DNA of 51,717 bases, from NCBI GenBank assembly GCA_910578335.1, contig CAJTPU010000023.1, positions 1 to 51,717 of the forward strand. Reading direction: 5' to 3'. Source of the stretch: an uncultured Lachnospiraceae bacterium (lineage in GTDB: Bacteria; Bacillota; Clostridia; Lachnospirales; Lachnospiraceae). A program made the translations under genes and the position numbers. Position 1 is the first letter of the stretch; each line of letters starts with the position of its first letter. Below the pieces are notes generated by a model. That model made no database searches. It was not told the origin of the DNA and saw only the letters and a program-made list of their open reading frames with translations. Of the stretch, positions 1 through 7,975 are shown one piece after another.

Positions 1-37
1 TTCAGGGCTGCACTGCTGTTTTGTTGTCAAGGTCCTT

Positions 38-59
38 CCCCCGGCTCTCCCGCCGGGGC
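38..59 (-). other. GC-rich leader hairpin downstream of twin promoters
   Basis: Seven-base arms (CCCCGGC / GCCGGGG) around a short loop, lying in the transcript of the leftward promoters at 88-216. There is no T-run directly after it, so it looks like a leader-RNA structure rather than a terminator. The sequence from here to position 1 has no ORF and resembles the non-coding leader of a stable RNA operon; that reading is an inference. Confidence 0.45.
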
Positions 60-87
60 TTTGCTGCTCTTTCGACACAGCTTACTT

Positions 88-116
88 AAAATAACATATT
101 GCGCAAGCTTTGTCAA
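88..116 (-). promoter_or_regulatory. Sigma-A promoter P2, leftward
   Basis: On the minus strand the -35 is TTGACA (111-116) and the -10 is TATTTT (88-93), with a 17-base spacer. It lies about 95 bases downstream of promoter P1. Tandem strong promoters followed by a structured non-coding leader are typical of rRNA operons. The transcribed gene lies outside the window. Confidence 0.6.
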
Positions 117-187
117 CCACTTTTTACTATGAAATATAAATGGAATTTACCACTATTTTAGGGTTGTCTTTGTCAGCAACGAAATTG

Positions 188-216
188 AGTATAGCACCCG
201 GCTTTCCGCTTGTCAA
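188..216 (-). promoter_or_regulatory. Strong sigma-A promoter P1, leftward
   Basis: On the minus strand the -35 is a perfect TTGACA (211-216) and the -10 is TATACT (188-193), separated by exactly 17 bases. It starts just after the stop codon of the lipoprotein gene at 242 and drives transcription toward position 1. Its near-consensus quality and pairing with P2 suggest a highly expressed transcript, most likely an rRNA operon beyond the left edge. Confidence 0.7.
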
Positions 217-241
217 TACCCATTTTCGATATTTTTTTACA

Positions 242-955
242 TTACTGCAATAAGGTTTTTACACTTCCCTCTGCCGTGTTTACCGTAAGCTCCAGCTTTT
301 CCACAGACTCCAGTGTATTGTCGATTTCCGCAAGCAATACCAGCGAAATCTCTTCGCCAGCCTGCAGGCTCCCCACATAAGTACTCAAATCATCCAAGAG
401 CATTGTCGAAATGATATGGGTTCTCTCCGTATCGTTTATTTGAACCATACATCTGGGTGCTGCCGCAAATACATCCAGGCTCTGCTCTTCGCCCGTTGTA
501 TTCTGCACCGTAAACATGAGTACCAGCAGCTTTTTTCCTGCAGAAGCATCCAATGCAAAATAAGGGTCCGCTTCTTCGCCTGCCGGATAAGAATCCAATA
601 TCTGACTGCCTGTATAAATGATGGACACGCCCTCTGGTACAAGCAGACTGTCAATAGAAGAATATACTGTCTTAGTCTCTTCCGAACTGTTATCTACTAC
701 AGGCGTATCAGCCACCTCATCCATACCGCCTGCTTCGGGCTCCTCAGGCTGTTCTGTTTCCGGTTCCTTCTCTTCATACAGGGATAAATCCACCAGCCTG
801 CTGCTGTAATCTCTTGTATGCCGCATGACAAGTGCCGCCGCATATTCTGTGATTGCATCCTCCTGCGCCTCTGTCATTGGCGGCAGTGTTGCTCCACACC
901 CCGAAAACAATATCAGACATAGTATTATGATGCCACATATTTTTTGTCTTTTCAT
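242..955 (-). CDS. Putative lipoprotein, Ig-like domain
   Basis: A 237-aa predicted lipoprotein. The N-terminus has basic residues, a hydrophobic stretch and a lipobox ending LFSGC, so Cys20 would be lipidated and the protein anchored outside the membrane. Residues about 55-100 are acidic and low-complexity (Glu/Pro-rich), a likely linker. The C-terminal 130 residues alternate beta-like hydrophobic segments (KLLVLMFTVQNTTGEEQSL) in a pattern resembling the DUF4352/DUF5067 immunoglobulin-like domains of Gram-positive lipoproteins; that family link is by eye only. It lies 46 bases downstream of the Q-rich membrane protein gene and is probably the last gene of the rr-hk-hflX transcription unit. 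Function is unknown. Confidence 0.7.
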   Translation of the reverse strand: MKRQKICGIIILCLILFSGCGATLPPMTEAQEDAITEYAAALVMRHTRDYSSRLVDLSLYEEKEPETEQPEEPEAGGMDEVADTPVVDNSSEETKTVYSSIDSLLVPEGVSIIYTGSQILDSYPAGEEADPYFALDASAGKKLLVLMFTVQNTTGEEQSLDVFAAAPRCMVQINDTERTHIISTMLLDDLSTYVGSLQAGEEISLVLLAEIDNTLESVEKLELTVNTAEGSVKTLLQ

Positions 956-1001
956 CTTGCCTCTCGTCTCCTACCTATACCAAAATCAACTACTTATTAG
1001 A

Positions 1002-3512
1002 TTACACTATTTTCTTTTCCAATGCAAGATATATGCCCGATATTGCAAGCGCTATCAATCCTGCTATCAGGAAAAGTATGATTTTTTCCGCCATCCTGAC
1101 ATCAGCAAAATCAAAGAACACTATCTTTGCACAGGCTGCCAGTACCAGAATCAATCCCGTTACCCGCAATTTTTTTTGCCTGAAGGCAAATCCTGCCGCC
1201 ACTGCCCCAATGGCAATTATCATAAAAAGAAGACTTTTTAAAACCGGAAGCGGAATATTCCAAATCAATACCATATAACACAAAAACAAAACAAATATAA
1301 TATTCTTTATTTTAAAATCCATTCCAAACTTTTCCCTAAATGCCAAAACCATAAAAGATATCCCCAGCACAAGCAAAATACCATATGAAACAGGATTTTT
1401 TATAAACGCCGCCGCCAGATACACGCACACCATTAACGCCAGATTGATATAGTTAAAAATTTTAATATATTTTCCTCTGAAAAATTCCAAACTGTTAAAA
1501 GAGATAACACCGGCAAACATAACACACATCAAGGCAGCCGGCATAAGCTCGTTCCTGAACAGTATCCCTATAAACGCCACGCATACAAGCATTACGATTT
1601 CCTCATATAGGGACTTCCACTCATACAATGCTGCCAGCGACAGCAAAAAAGCGCCCAAAATGCAAAGTCCGCATAGGAGATTTCCAGCCATATCGGCTTC
1701 TTTTTCGGGCAATATAGCAGAGATATCACCCAGCATACTATAATTTTCAAACGCTGTAACCGCCTGCATTGCCGTAAAAATCGTGATACATAATTCACTC
1801 ACTCTGAGAATTTTTTGACGCGACAGCAGTTTTGCCACAGCAAATGTCGCAAGCGTCACACCCAGTCCCCACCATCGCATACTTCCGCTATGCTGAAAAA
1901 TTCCAAACCATCCGTCTGCAGCCTTCAGGTTATAAGCAAGCAGTATGGTGGGACAAAACAGCCAGTACTGTATCCATTTTAAGGAACTCTTTCTAAATAG
2001 AAGAAACAACACTGCACATACTGCCAAAAGGATGCCGGAAGAAAAATGCAGGTGCAGCATCAGTCCGTCTCGCACCACCATTGGCGAGAGAATTACAAAA
2101 CACAAAAGCAACACACTTACAGTCACCGCATAAATCGCCACATTTCCTGCCTTACCCTTGTGCTTTTCGCCGCCCAAATAAGGCTTTTCAAGCTGATAAA
2201 AAATAATCCCCTGCACGAAAACAATGGCAGAAACAAAAAACAACAAATAAGAAAATTTTTCCAAATAGCGGCAGCCCAGATTGACAAATGCCACAGAAAA
2301 AACCACATTGACTATCAGATGAAACCGATTGACCATAACATGACTTTTCTTTACCGGCAAAAAAGCAGTTAGCAGATTGACAAGCAATATTGCAAGCGCT
2401 ATAACCGCAAAATATATTATCTGCATATTGCCCTGCTCTTTCAGGAACATAATGCTGATTGAAAAAATGCAGATATCATAACCTGCAAGACTGAGCATCT
2501 TAAAAATCCCCGAATCTCTTTTTCTGCCCAGCAGCATTGCCGACACAGAAATAAAAACCAAAATGCCTGCTGTTACCCAGACATTAAAATTGTGAAAGTA
2601 AAAATGATTCACCATTGTGAGAAGGTAAAGACTGCAAATGCCTAATCCAGTGAAGCCAACTGCAAATTTGGGTTTCTTTCTCTCGAGATAAAGCTCCGAA
2701 AAAAGTATTCCTGCAGCAGCTATCACATACAGGCATATCCCTTTGAGCATATCATTCATATAATAAATGCTGAGCAGCACAAATGCCGTCAATACAAACA
2801 AAATCCCAACCACGCTCAAAACACCCGCGCCCACCGCAAACTCTATATTTTTTCTTTTCCCCTTCGCTGGCGGCTGTTGCGGCTGCTGTATGTACTGTTG
2901 CACCGGCATGAGCTGCGCCGGCTGTTGTACGTACTGCTGCGGCGCCACAGACTGCACCGGCTGCTGTGCGTACTGTTGCGCCGGCATGGGCTGCGCAGAC
3001 TGTTGTATGTACTGCTGTGGCACCACAAACTGCGCAGACTGTTGTACATACTGCTGTGGCACCACAAACTGCGCAGACTGTTGTACATACTGCTGTGGCA
3101 CCACAGACTGCGCAGACTGTTGTACATACTGCTGTGGCACCACAGACTGTGCCGGCTGTTGTACATACTGCTGCACCACAGACCGTACTGACTGTTGCAC
3201 GTACTGCTGTGGCACCACAGACTGCGCCGGCTGCTGTACATGCTGCCTCACCGACATATACTGTGTGGACTGTTGTGCGTACTGCGGCTGTACATACTGC
3301 ATGGGCTGCCGTAGGTTCTGCTGCAGCATACCCATGCGCTGTTGATAGAGCTGGTAGGTACGGTTCAGTTCAAAGGCTGCATATGCTTCTGTTATCCGCC
3401 CCTGCCGAAGCTGCAACAACAGCATTTCCAGATATTTCGTATAATTTTCATCCCGCGAGCCGGCACACAAGGCTTCCATATTGTGTATCAACTGCATTCT
3501 TCCGTTATCCAT
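1002..3512 (-). CDS. Polytopic membrane protein with Q-rich repeat region
   Basis: Start chosen at the ATG at 3512, preceded by AGGAGAGG and overlapping the hflX stop by 8 bases (ATGGATAA), which suggests translational coupling; a longer reading frame would run into hflX. The product is about 836 aa. Residues 1-85 are a soluble helical segment, possibly a short sensor or adaptor. Residues about 88-215 are roughly ten 13-residue repeats of the type VVPQQYVQQSAQ. The rest, from about residue 222, is a long series of hydrophobic helices, around 18-20 membrane segments. The membrane part is reminiscent of DUF2339-type proteins, but this was not tested. No catalytic motif is visible and the function is unknown. 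Confidence 0.75.
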   Translation of the reverse strand: MDNGRMQLIHNMEALCAGSRDENYTKYLEMLLLQLRQGRITEAYAAFELNRTYQLYQQRMGMLQQNLRQPMQYVQPQYAQQSTQYMSVRQHVQQPAQSVVPQQYVQQSVRSVVQQYVQQPAQSVVPQQYVQQSAQSVVPQQYVQQSAQFVVPQQYVQQSAQFVVPQQYIQQSAQPMPAQQYAQQPVQSVAPQQYVQQPAQLMPVQQYIQQPQQPPAKGKRKNIEFAVGAGVLSVVGILFVLTAFVLLSIYYMNDMLKGICLYVIAAAGILFSELYLERKKPKFAVGFTGLGICSLYLLTMVNHFYFHNFNVWVTAGILVFISVSAMLLGRKRDSGIFKMLSLAGYDICIFSISIMFLKEQGNMQIIYFAVIALAILLVNLLTAFLPVKKSHVMVNRFHLIVNVVFSVAFVNLGCRYLEKFSYLLFFVSAIVFVQGIIFYQLEKPYLGGEKHKGKAGNVAIYAVTVSVLLLCFVILSPMVVRDGLMLHLHFSSGILLAVCAVLFLLFRKSSLKWIQYWLFCPTILLAYNLKAADGWFGIFQHSGSMRWWGLGVTLATFAVAKLLSRQKILRVSELCITIFTAMQAVTAFENYSMLGDISAILPEKEADMAGNLLCGLCILGAFLLSLAALYEWKSLYEEIVMLVCVAFIGILFRNELMPAALMCVMFAGVISFNSLEFFRGKYIKIFNYINLALMVCVYLAAAFIKNPVSYGILLVLGISFMVLAFREKFGMDFKIKNIIFVLFLCYMVLIWNIPLPVLKSLLFMIIAIGAVAAGFAFRQKKLRVTGLILVLAACAKIVFFDFADVRMAEKIILFLIAGLIALAISGIYLALEKKIV
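2868..3251 (-). repeat. 39-bp tandem coding repeats (about 10 copies)
   Basis: Within the membrane-protein gene, imperfect 39-bp units encode 13 residues of the form (V/M)(V/P)PQQY(V/I/A)QQ(S/P)AQ(S/F/P/L). The central copies are nearly identical at the DNA level, which points to expansion by slippage or unequal recombination. The reverse strand of this tract gives an apparent Cys-rich ORF that is only an artefact of the repeat. Confidence 0.85.
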
Positions 3513-4824
3513 TTGCCTCTCCTGTCCTTCCGCTTTCCTGTTCCACAATATATGCCTGATATCTTGCCATATCTGCTTTGGGACAATCTGTCACCAGATA
3601 TACGCCATTTTCCTCATAGCTTTGCGCAATCACTTCCGTGTTCCCGCACAAATAAGAAACAATCTGCCCTTTATCATAAGGAATCAGGAAAGCAGTTCTC
3701 CGGTTGTCTGCATACAGACTGTGCAAAATCATTTCCAAAAGCGCTTCCATACCCTCACCGCTTTTGGCAGACATATAAATCCGGTTTCCTTTTACCTGCG
3801 GCAGCTCTTCCATACACAAGTCCGCCTTATTGTACACATAAATAACCGGAATATCTCCCGCTCCCAGTTCCTTTAACGTTTCTTTTGTCACTTCCATATG
3901 CATTTTATGATTAGCGTCTGCATAATCAACTACATGCAGAAGCAAGTCTGCATGTTTCACTTCCTCCAAGGTAGAACGGAACGCTTTTATGAGTCCATGC
4001 GGCAGTTTATTGATGAACCCCACCGTATCCGCCAGAAAAAAAGGCTTCTTCCGCTCATTTTCAATCCTTCGTACTGCCGTTTCCAAAGTGGCAAACAACA
4101 TATCCTCTTCAAAGACACGTTTGTCCTCGTCTTTCACATACGCGTCTACCATGGCGTTTAACAGCGTCGACTTGCCCGCGTTGGTATAACCGACAAGCGC
4201 AACCTGCGGCACTCTCGAGCGCACTCTTTTTTTTCGCTGTGTCTCCCGCTCTCCGGATATCTCCTTGAGCTCCTGCTCCAGCTCGGAAATCCTGTGCTCT
4301 ATTTTTCTTCTGTCAAGCTCCAGCTTCTTTTCTCCTGCGCCCTTGCTGCTCATGCTGCCGCTTGCACCGCCCTGTCTGCTCAATGCGGCATGCATACCCA
4401 CGAGCCGGGGCAAAAGATATTTCAATCTCGCCACTTCTACCTGCAGCTTTGCCTCCCGCGACTTTGCCCGGATTGCAAAAATATCCAATATCAGATTGGT
4501 TCTGTCCATCACAGGAAGTTTTAACGCCTCTTCCAGATTTTTTAGCTGTGACGGGCTCAGCGTATCCTCAAAAATAACCAGCTCTGCCTCACAGTCCGCT
4601 GCAAAGGAACGCACCTCCTCCACTTTTCCCGAGCCAATATACAATGCCTTATTTACCGCCTCAAGATTCTGCGTCATAATCCCTGTCACTTCCATATTAC
4701 ATGCCTCAGCCAGACTCCCAAGCTCTTGCATGGACTGTGCAAAATCGTCTTCATTGCCGGTACTTACACCTACAAGCAATACCTTTTCTTTTCTATTTTC
4801 TTCCAAAGTCAAATCCTCCCTCAT
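3505..4824 (-). CDS. hflX: GTPase HflX
   Basis: Ribosome-associated GTPase of the OBG-HflX family that can split stalled or heat-damaged 70S ribosomes. The start used is the ATG at 4824 (MREDLTLEEN), preceded by AGGGAAAGT and 10 bases after the kinase stop; the longer frame would overlap the kinase gene. This gives 439 aa, normal for the family. The N-terminal HflX domain has the Gly-rich segment RQGGASGSMSSKGAGEKKLE followed by a helical linker. The G domain has G1 GYTNAGKS (about 212-219), G3 DTVGF (about 266-270) and the G4 motif NKAD. It lies in the same transcription unit as the two-component system upstream and the membrane protein downstream, so expression is probably shared. Confidence 0.95.
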   Translation of the reverse strand: MREDLTLEENRKEKVLLVGVSTGNEDDFAQSMQELGSLAEACNMEVTGIMTQNLEAVNKALYIGSGKVEEVRSFAADCEAELVIFEDTLSPSQLKNLEEALKLPVMDRTNLILDIFAIRAKSREAKLQVEVARLKYLLPRLVGMHAALSRQGGASGSMSSKGAGEKKLELDRRKIEHRISELEQELKEISGERETQRKKRVRSRVPQVALVGYTNAGKSTLLNAMVDAYVKDEDKRVFEEDMLFATLETAVRRIENERKKPFFLADTVGFINKLPHGLIKAFRSTLEEVKHADLLLHVVDYADANHKMHMEVTKETLKELGAGDIPVIYVYNKADLCMEELPQVKGNRIYMSAKSGEGMEALLEMILHSLYADNRRTAFLIPYDKGQIVSYLCGNTEVIAQSYEENGVYLVTDCPKADMARYQAYIVEQESGRTGEANG

Positions 4825-4834
4825 ACTTTCCCTG

Positions 4835-6307
4835 CTATTCCTTTCCAGCCGCCTCAAGCGCAAACCAGAATGTAACGCCGTTCTCTTCATTCCTTGCGCC
4901 ATATTCCTGATTCATGGATTCCATAATTGCCTTCACGATAGAAAGCCCGACACCGCTCCCCCCATACTCTCTGGTTCTCGCCTTATCGACTTTATAAAAC
5001 TTTTCCCACAGATGCGGCATACATTCCTCCGGTATCTTCTCTCCGGTGTTAAACACCTCTATTCTGACTGTATTGCCCGACTGCTTCAGGCTCACTTCAA
5101 TGACACGCTCCCCTGCGCAATGATTTACCGCATTGGAAAAATAGTTGGCAAAAACCTCCTCCGTCTTAAACTCGTCCCCCCATACATAGAGAGGCGCCTT
5201 CTCCTCCATACGTACCTGTATATCATTCTGCTTTGTCAGGATTCCCGCCGACTGCATATAATTGCGAATCAAAAGCACAATGTCAAACCGCTCCATACTC
5301 ACCACATCATATCCGAACTCCAGTTGATTCAGCGTCATCAACTCTTTCACCATATGATTCATCTTGGCAGCTTCGTCCATTATGACATCACAGTAAAAAG
5401 CCCTGCTCTCTGCATCGTCGTTAATACCCTCCTTCAGTCCCTCCGCATATCCTTGTATCAGTGCTATCGGTGTTTTTAGCTCGTGGGACACATTGGACAA
5501 AAATTCCTTCCGCATTTCGTCTGTGCGGTTTTTCTTTTCAATATCCTTTTGCAGCTCATTGTTTGCCGTTTTCAATTCTTTTATGGTCTGATAAAGCGTC
5601 TTTGACAGCACATTGATATTGTCCCCCAAAAAAGAAATTTCATTTTGGGCTTTGCCGGTATATTGGGCTTCAAAGTCAAGCCATGTCATCCGCTGGGATA
5701 TGTGTGCCAGTTCCAGAATCGGCTCTGTTATTTTTCTGGAAACAAACCAGATGACAATACTGCTCACAACAATTCCCACAAGCCCGACATAAAGTAAGAA
5801 GCGGTTTGCGATTGCCGCGCTCTCCCTGATATTCTCAAGAGGTGTCCGTATATAAATTACCTGCCCGCCGCACAGCCAGCCGACCATTTCCATATATTCG
5901 GTACGCGTTTTGGAATCTGTCATCCGCTGTATCGTATAATACTCACTCTGCCTTAAAATTTGGGGATTCTGAACGGACACATACAACCTGTCCCACAAAA
6001 GCCCCTGCAGCATCTCCACATCATTTCCGAAAGTGCCGATGATAACCCCGCTGACATCCTGAATAACGCCCATAATATTATATCTGCCTGAAATTTTTTC
6101 AAGCGCTATCCGAAAACTTTCTGATGTCAGCTCCCCATTGGCCGCCGCATCATTTAAAAAGTTATAAGTGTCCATTATGGCTTTTTCTCTGTTTTCCTCA
6201 TAATAGCGGGGAAGAAAGGTATGATTGATAACCCAGCAGATAAACAGAGTGGCAGCCATCAGTGCCGTAAAAGTTGCGGCAAACTGCCTTTTTATGGAAT
6301 GCTTCAT
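4835..6307 (-). CDS. Sensor histidine kinase (VanS-like)
   Basis: A 490-aa membrane histidine kinase. The start is the ATG at 6307 with AAAGG upstream; a TTG five codons earlier is less likely. TM1 is at about residues 10-28, followed by an extracytoplasmic sensor region of about 140 residues, TM2 at about 170-190 and a HAMP linker. The HisKA motif FLSNVSHELKTP carries the phospho-accepting His at about 275. The HATPase has an N box (FSNAVNH), a G1-like segment (VFNTGEKIP) and a G2 box (GGSGVGLSIVKA). It pairs with the OmpR-type regulator encoded upstream, from which it is separated by 50-bp tandem repeats. The stimulus is unknown; VanS-like architecture alone does not imply glycopeptide sensing. 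Confidence 0.93.
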   Translation of the reverse strand: MKHSIKRQFAATFTALMAATLFICWVINHTFLPRYYEENREKAIMDTYNFLNDAAANGELTSESFRIALEKISGRYNIMGVIQDVSGVIIGTFGNDVEMLQGLLWDRLYVSVQNPQILRQSEYYTIQRMTDSKTRTEYMEMVGWLCGGQVIYIRTPLENIRESAAIANRFLLYVGLVGIVVSSIVIWFVSRKITEPILELAHISQRMTWLDFEAQYTGKAQNEISFLGDNINVLSKTLYQTIKELKTANNELQKDIEKKNRTDEMRKEFLSNVSHELKTPIALIQGYAEGLKEGINDDAESRAFYCDVIMDEAAKMNHMVKELMTLNQLEFGYDVVSMERFDIVLLIRNYMQSAGILTKQNDIQVRMEEKAPLYVWGDEFKTEEVFANYFSNAVNHCAGERVIEVSLKQSGNTVRIEVFNTGEKIPEECMPHLWEKFYKVDKARTREYGGSGVGLSIVKAIMESMNQEYGARNEENGVTFWFALEAAGKE

Positions 6308-6331
6308 AGATATGCCTTTCAAATCACTACC

Positions 6332-6521
6332 TCAAATTTGCAGCCCAAGCCCTAAGCATGGGCATGTCATTACCTGTCTCCTCCAGCTTACAGCCCGAGC
6401 CCTGAGCATGGGCATGTCATTACCTGTCTCCTCCAGCTTACAGCCCGAGTCCTAAGCATGGGCATGTCATTACCTGTCTCCTCCAGCTTACAGCCCAAGC
6501 CCTGAGCATTGGGTCTGTCAT
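6332..6521 (-). other. Mini-ORF cascade between regulator and kinase
   Basis: Reading on the minus strand, three short frames follow the regulator stop. The first starts at 6521 (its ATG overlaps the regulator stop as TAATG) and ends at 6438 (27 aa). The second spans 6420-6388 (MTCPCSGLGL) and the third 6370-6332 (MTCPCLGLGLQI). Each start lies 6-7 bases after a GGAGGAG- or GAGGAG-like ribosome site, and each stop precedes the next site. Whether they are translated is unknown. They could carry ribosomes from the regulator to the kinase start at 6307. Confidence 0.35.
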
Positions 6522-6542
6522 TACCTCTCCTCTTCCAGCTTG
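6341..6542 (-). repeat. 50-bp tandem repeats (4 copies) between rr and hk
   Basis: Four head-to-tail copies start at 6341, 6391, 6441 and 6491 (period 50, last copy 52), differing at only a few positions. The unit resembles the 3' end of the response-regulator gene itself (GGGTTACAAGCTGGAAGAGG and the TAATGACA after it), so the array seems to have arisen by duplicating the regulator's stop-codon region. There are no unique spacers, so it is not a CRISPR array. Confidence 0.9.
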
Positions 6543-7201
6543 TAACCCATGCCCCAGATGGTTTTTATCATTTCACCTTTTTCTCCCATCTTGCTGCGGA
6601 GCTTTTTGACATGGGTGTCTATCGTCCTTGCATCGCCAAAATAATCATAATTCCATACATGATTGAGAATCTTTTCCCGAGACAGGGCAATGCCCTTGTT
6701 TTCCATAAAATAAGTGAGCAGCTCAAACTCTTTGTAGCTTAACTCAATATCCCTGCCGTCAATTTTTACCATATGCGCATCCTTATTGACCTCAATCCCT
6801 CCCACCTTCATGGTTTTGTCTTGTGCGTTCTGGCTGGTTCTTCTCAATATCGCCTCGATGCGCGCCACAAGAATTTTGGGACTGAAAGGTTTGCTGATAT
6901 ACTCATCTACGCCAAGCTCAAATCCCTGAAGCTCATCCCTCTCATCTCCTTTTGCTGTCAACATGATAATCGGCACCTTGGAGTATTCTCTGATTTCCCT
7001 GCATACCTGAAAACCATCCATTTTAGGCATCATCACATCCAACACCACCAGTGCGATATCCTTCTGTGCCAAAAATATATCCACCGCCTGTATTCCGTCT
7101 TCTGCTTCGATTACATCATAATTGCTCTTTAGCAGGAAATCCTTTACCAGCTTGCGCATCCTGCTTTCATCATCCACCACCAGCACTTTTCCTTTATCCA
7201 T
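6521..7201 (-). CDS. OmpR-family response regulator
   Basis: A 226-aa two-domain regulator. The receiver domain has the acidic pair D10-D11, phospho-acceptor D55 (VVLDVMMP), T82 and K104 (ISKPFSPK). The C-terminal winged helix (residues about 128-225) carries the OmpR/PhoB signature with RTIDTHVKKLRSKMG and WGMGYKLEE. The gene starts at an ATG after AGGATAGGCGGCT and ends inside the 50-bp repeat array. The cognate kinase is the next gene downstream. An 80-base upstream gap holds only weak promoter-like elements, with a TTCACA/TGTGAA inverted pair that could be an operator. Targets are unknown; the cotranscribed hflX and membrane genes are candidates. Confidence 0.95.
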   Translation of the reverse strand: MDKGKVLVVDDESRMRKLVKDFLLKSNYDVIEAEDGIQAVDIFLAQKDIALVVLDVMMPKMDGFQVCREIREYSKVPIIMLTAKGDERDELQGFELGVDEYISKPFSPKILVARIEAILRRTSQNAQDKTMKVGGIEVNKDAHMVKIDGRDIELSYKEFELLTYFMENKGIALSREKILNHVWNYDYFGDARTIDTHVKKLRSKMGEKGEMIKTIWGMGYKLEEER

Positions 7202-7282
7202 AGCCGCCTATCCTTTCTGTGGCTGCAAAGCTGCACCTTTTTATTCACAGTACCACAAAAATATGTACAATTTGTGAAACGG

Positions 7283-7846
7283 CTACTGATTTCCAATATT
7301 TAGTTCTCTTTCTTTTTCCCTGACCACCTGCTCCCGCTCGCGCAGCTCCTGTTCCCATGCCGCGTAACGGTTTACCAGATTTTTCTCGTAATTTAAAATA
7401 TTCGGATTGTCACTTTTTAACGTAATCATAAACATACCGGCAACCGCCAATGCCAAAATCAAGTTTGCTATAAGCGAAATCACCTGCCAATGCGTTTTTT
7501 TCTCCTCCTGCACTTTGACTCGCTCTCTTGCCGGCGTATAACTTTTTCGCATCCGCAGATTATAGGTGGTAAACAGCACCACAGGCGGTATCTCCTCTTC
7601 TTCTAACTGACCGCTCTGCAAAAGCTGTTCCCGCATTTCTTTTAAAAAATCATGTCCTACCGGTGTCTTAAATATGCGTTCTGCAAGCGCTTTTTTATAG
7701 ATGCGCAGCACACCTTCCGCAGAACTGTAATGGATATGCTGCTTCAAATATTCTATTTTTTTCTTTTCCTGTCTCGCCAGCTCTGCATCCTCTTCGTTCA
7801 TAAAGAGATAGCCTTCCACCATTCTTTCTGTCTGCTCGTAATCCAT
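7283..7846 (-). CDS. Hypothetical single-pass membrane protein, coiled coil
   Basis: A 187-aa protein not recognised from any named family. Residues 1-110 are a charged helical cytoplasmic region with many Glu/Lys/Arg. A hydrophobic segment at about residues 122-142 (VISLIANLILALAVAGMFMI) is the single predicted membrane helix. The last 45 residues (EKNLVNRYAAWEQELREREQVVREKERE) form a strong coiled-coil candidate. It has its own promoter at 7915-7943 and may be cotranscribed with the two-component system 80 bases downstream. No enzymatic motif is visible; a scaffolding role is possible but speculative. Confidence 0.7.
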   Translation of the reverse strand: MDYEQTERMVEGYLFMNEEDAELARQEKKKIEYLKQHIHYSSAEGVLRIYKKALAERIFKTPVGHDFLKEMREQLLQSGQLEEEEIPPVVLFTTYNLRMRKSYTPARERVKVQEEKKTHWQVISLIANLILALAVAGMFMITLKSDNPNILNYEKNLVNRYAAWEQELREREQVVREKERELNIGNQ

Positions 7847-7914
7847 ATCTTTCTCTCATTCCGCCGCACAAGCGGCATGACAATCAGTTTAAGCTTCGTT
7901 GTAACCTACTAAAA

Positions 7915-7943
7915 AGTATATCATTGTTTTTTCATCCTATCAA
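7915..7943 (-). promoter_or_regulatory. Sigma-A promoter upstream of the 187-aa gene
   Basis: The minus strand has -35 TTGATA (7938-7943) and -10 TATACT (7915-7920) with a 17-base spacer. It lies between the rtcB stop and the hypothetical gene and probably drives that gene and the two-component operon. Confidence 0.65.
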
Positions 7944-7975
7944 CATATTGCAATACACACCACTCTTTCCTTGCT

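Noticed and set aside
2767..3345. A plus-strand ORF encoding a strikingly Cys-rich repetitive protein (CCTYCCG units)
   Set aside because: It is the antisense reading of the CAG-rich Q-repeat tract of the membrane-protein gene. It has no ribosome site and exists only because the 39-bp period keeps the frame open.
4265..5479. A 404-codon plus-strand ORF
   Set aside because: It lies antisense to hflX and the histidine kinase, both with clear family motifs, and its own translation has no recognisable domain.
6341..6542. Possible CRISPR array
   Set aside because: The units are contiguous 50-bp tandem copies with no unique spacers, and they resemble the end of the adjacent gene.
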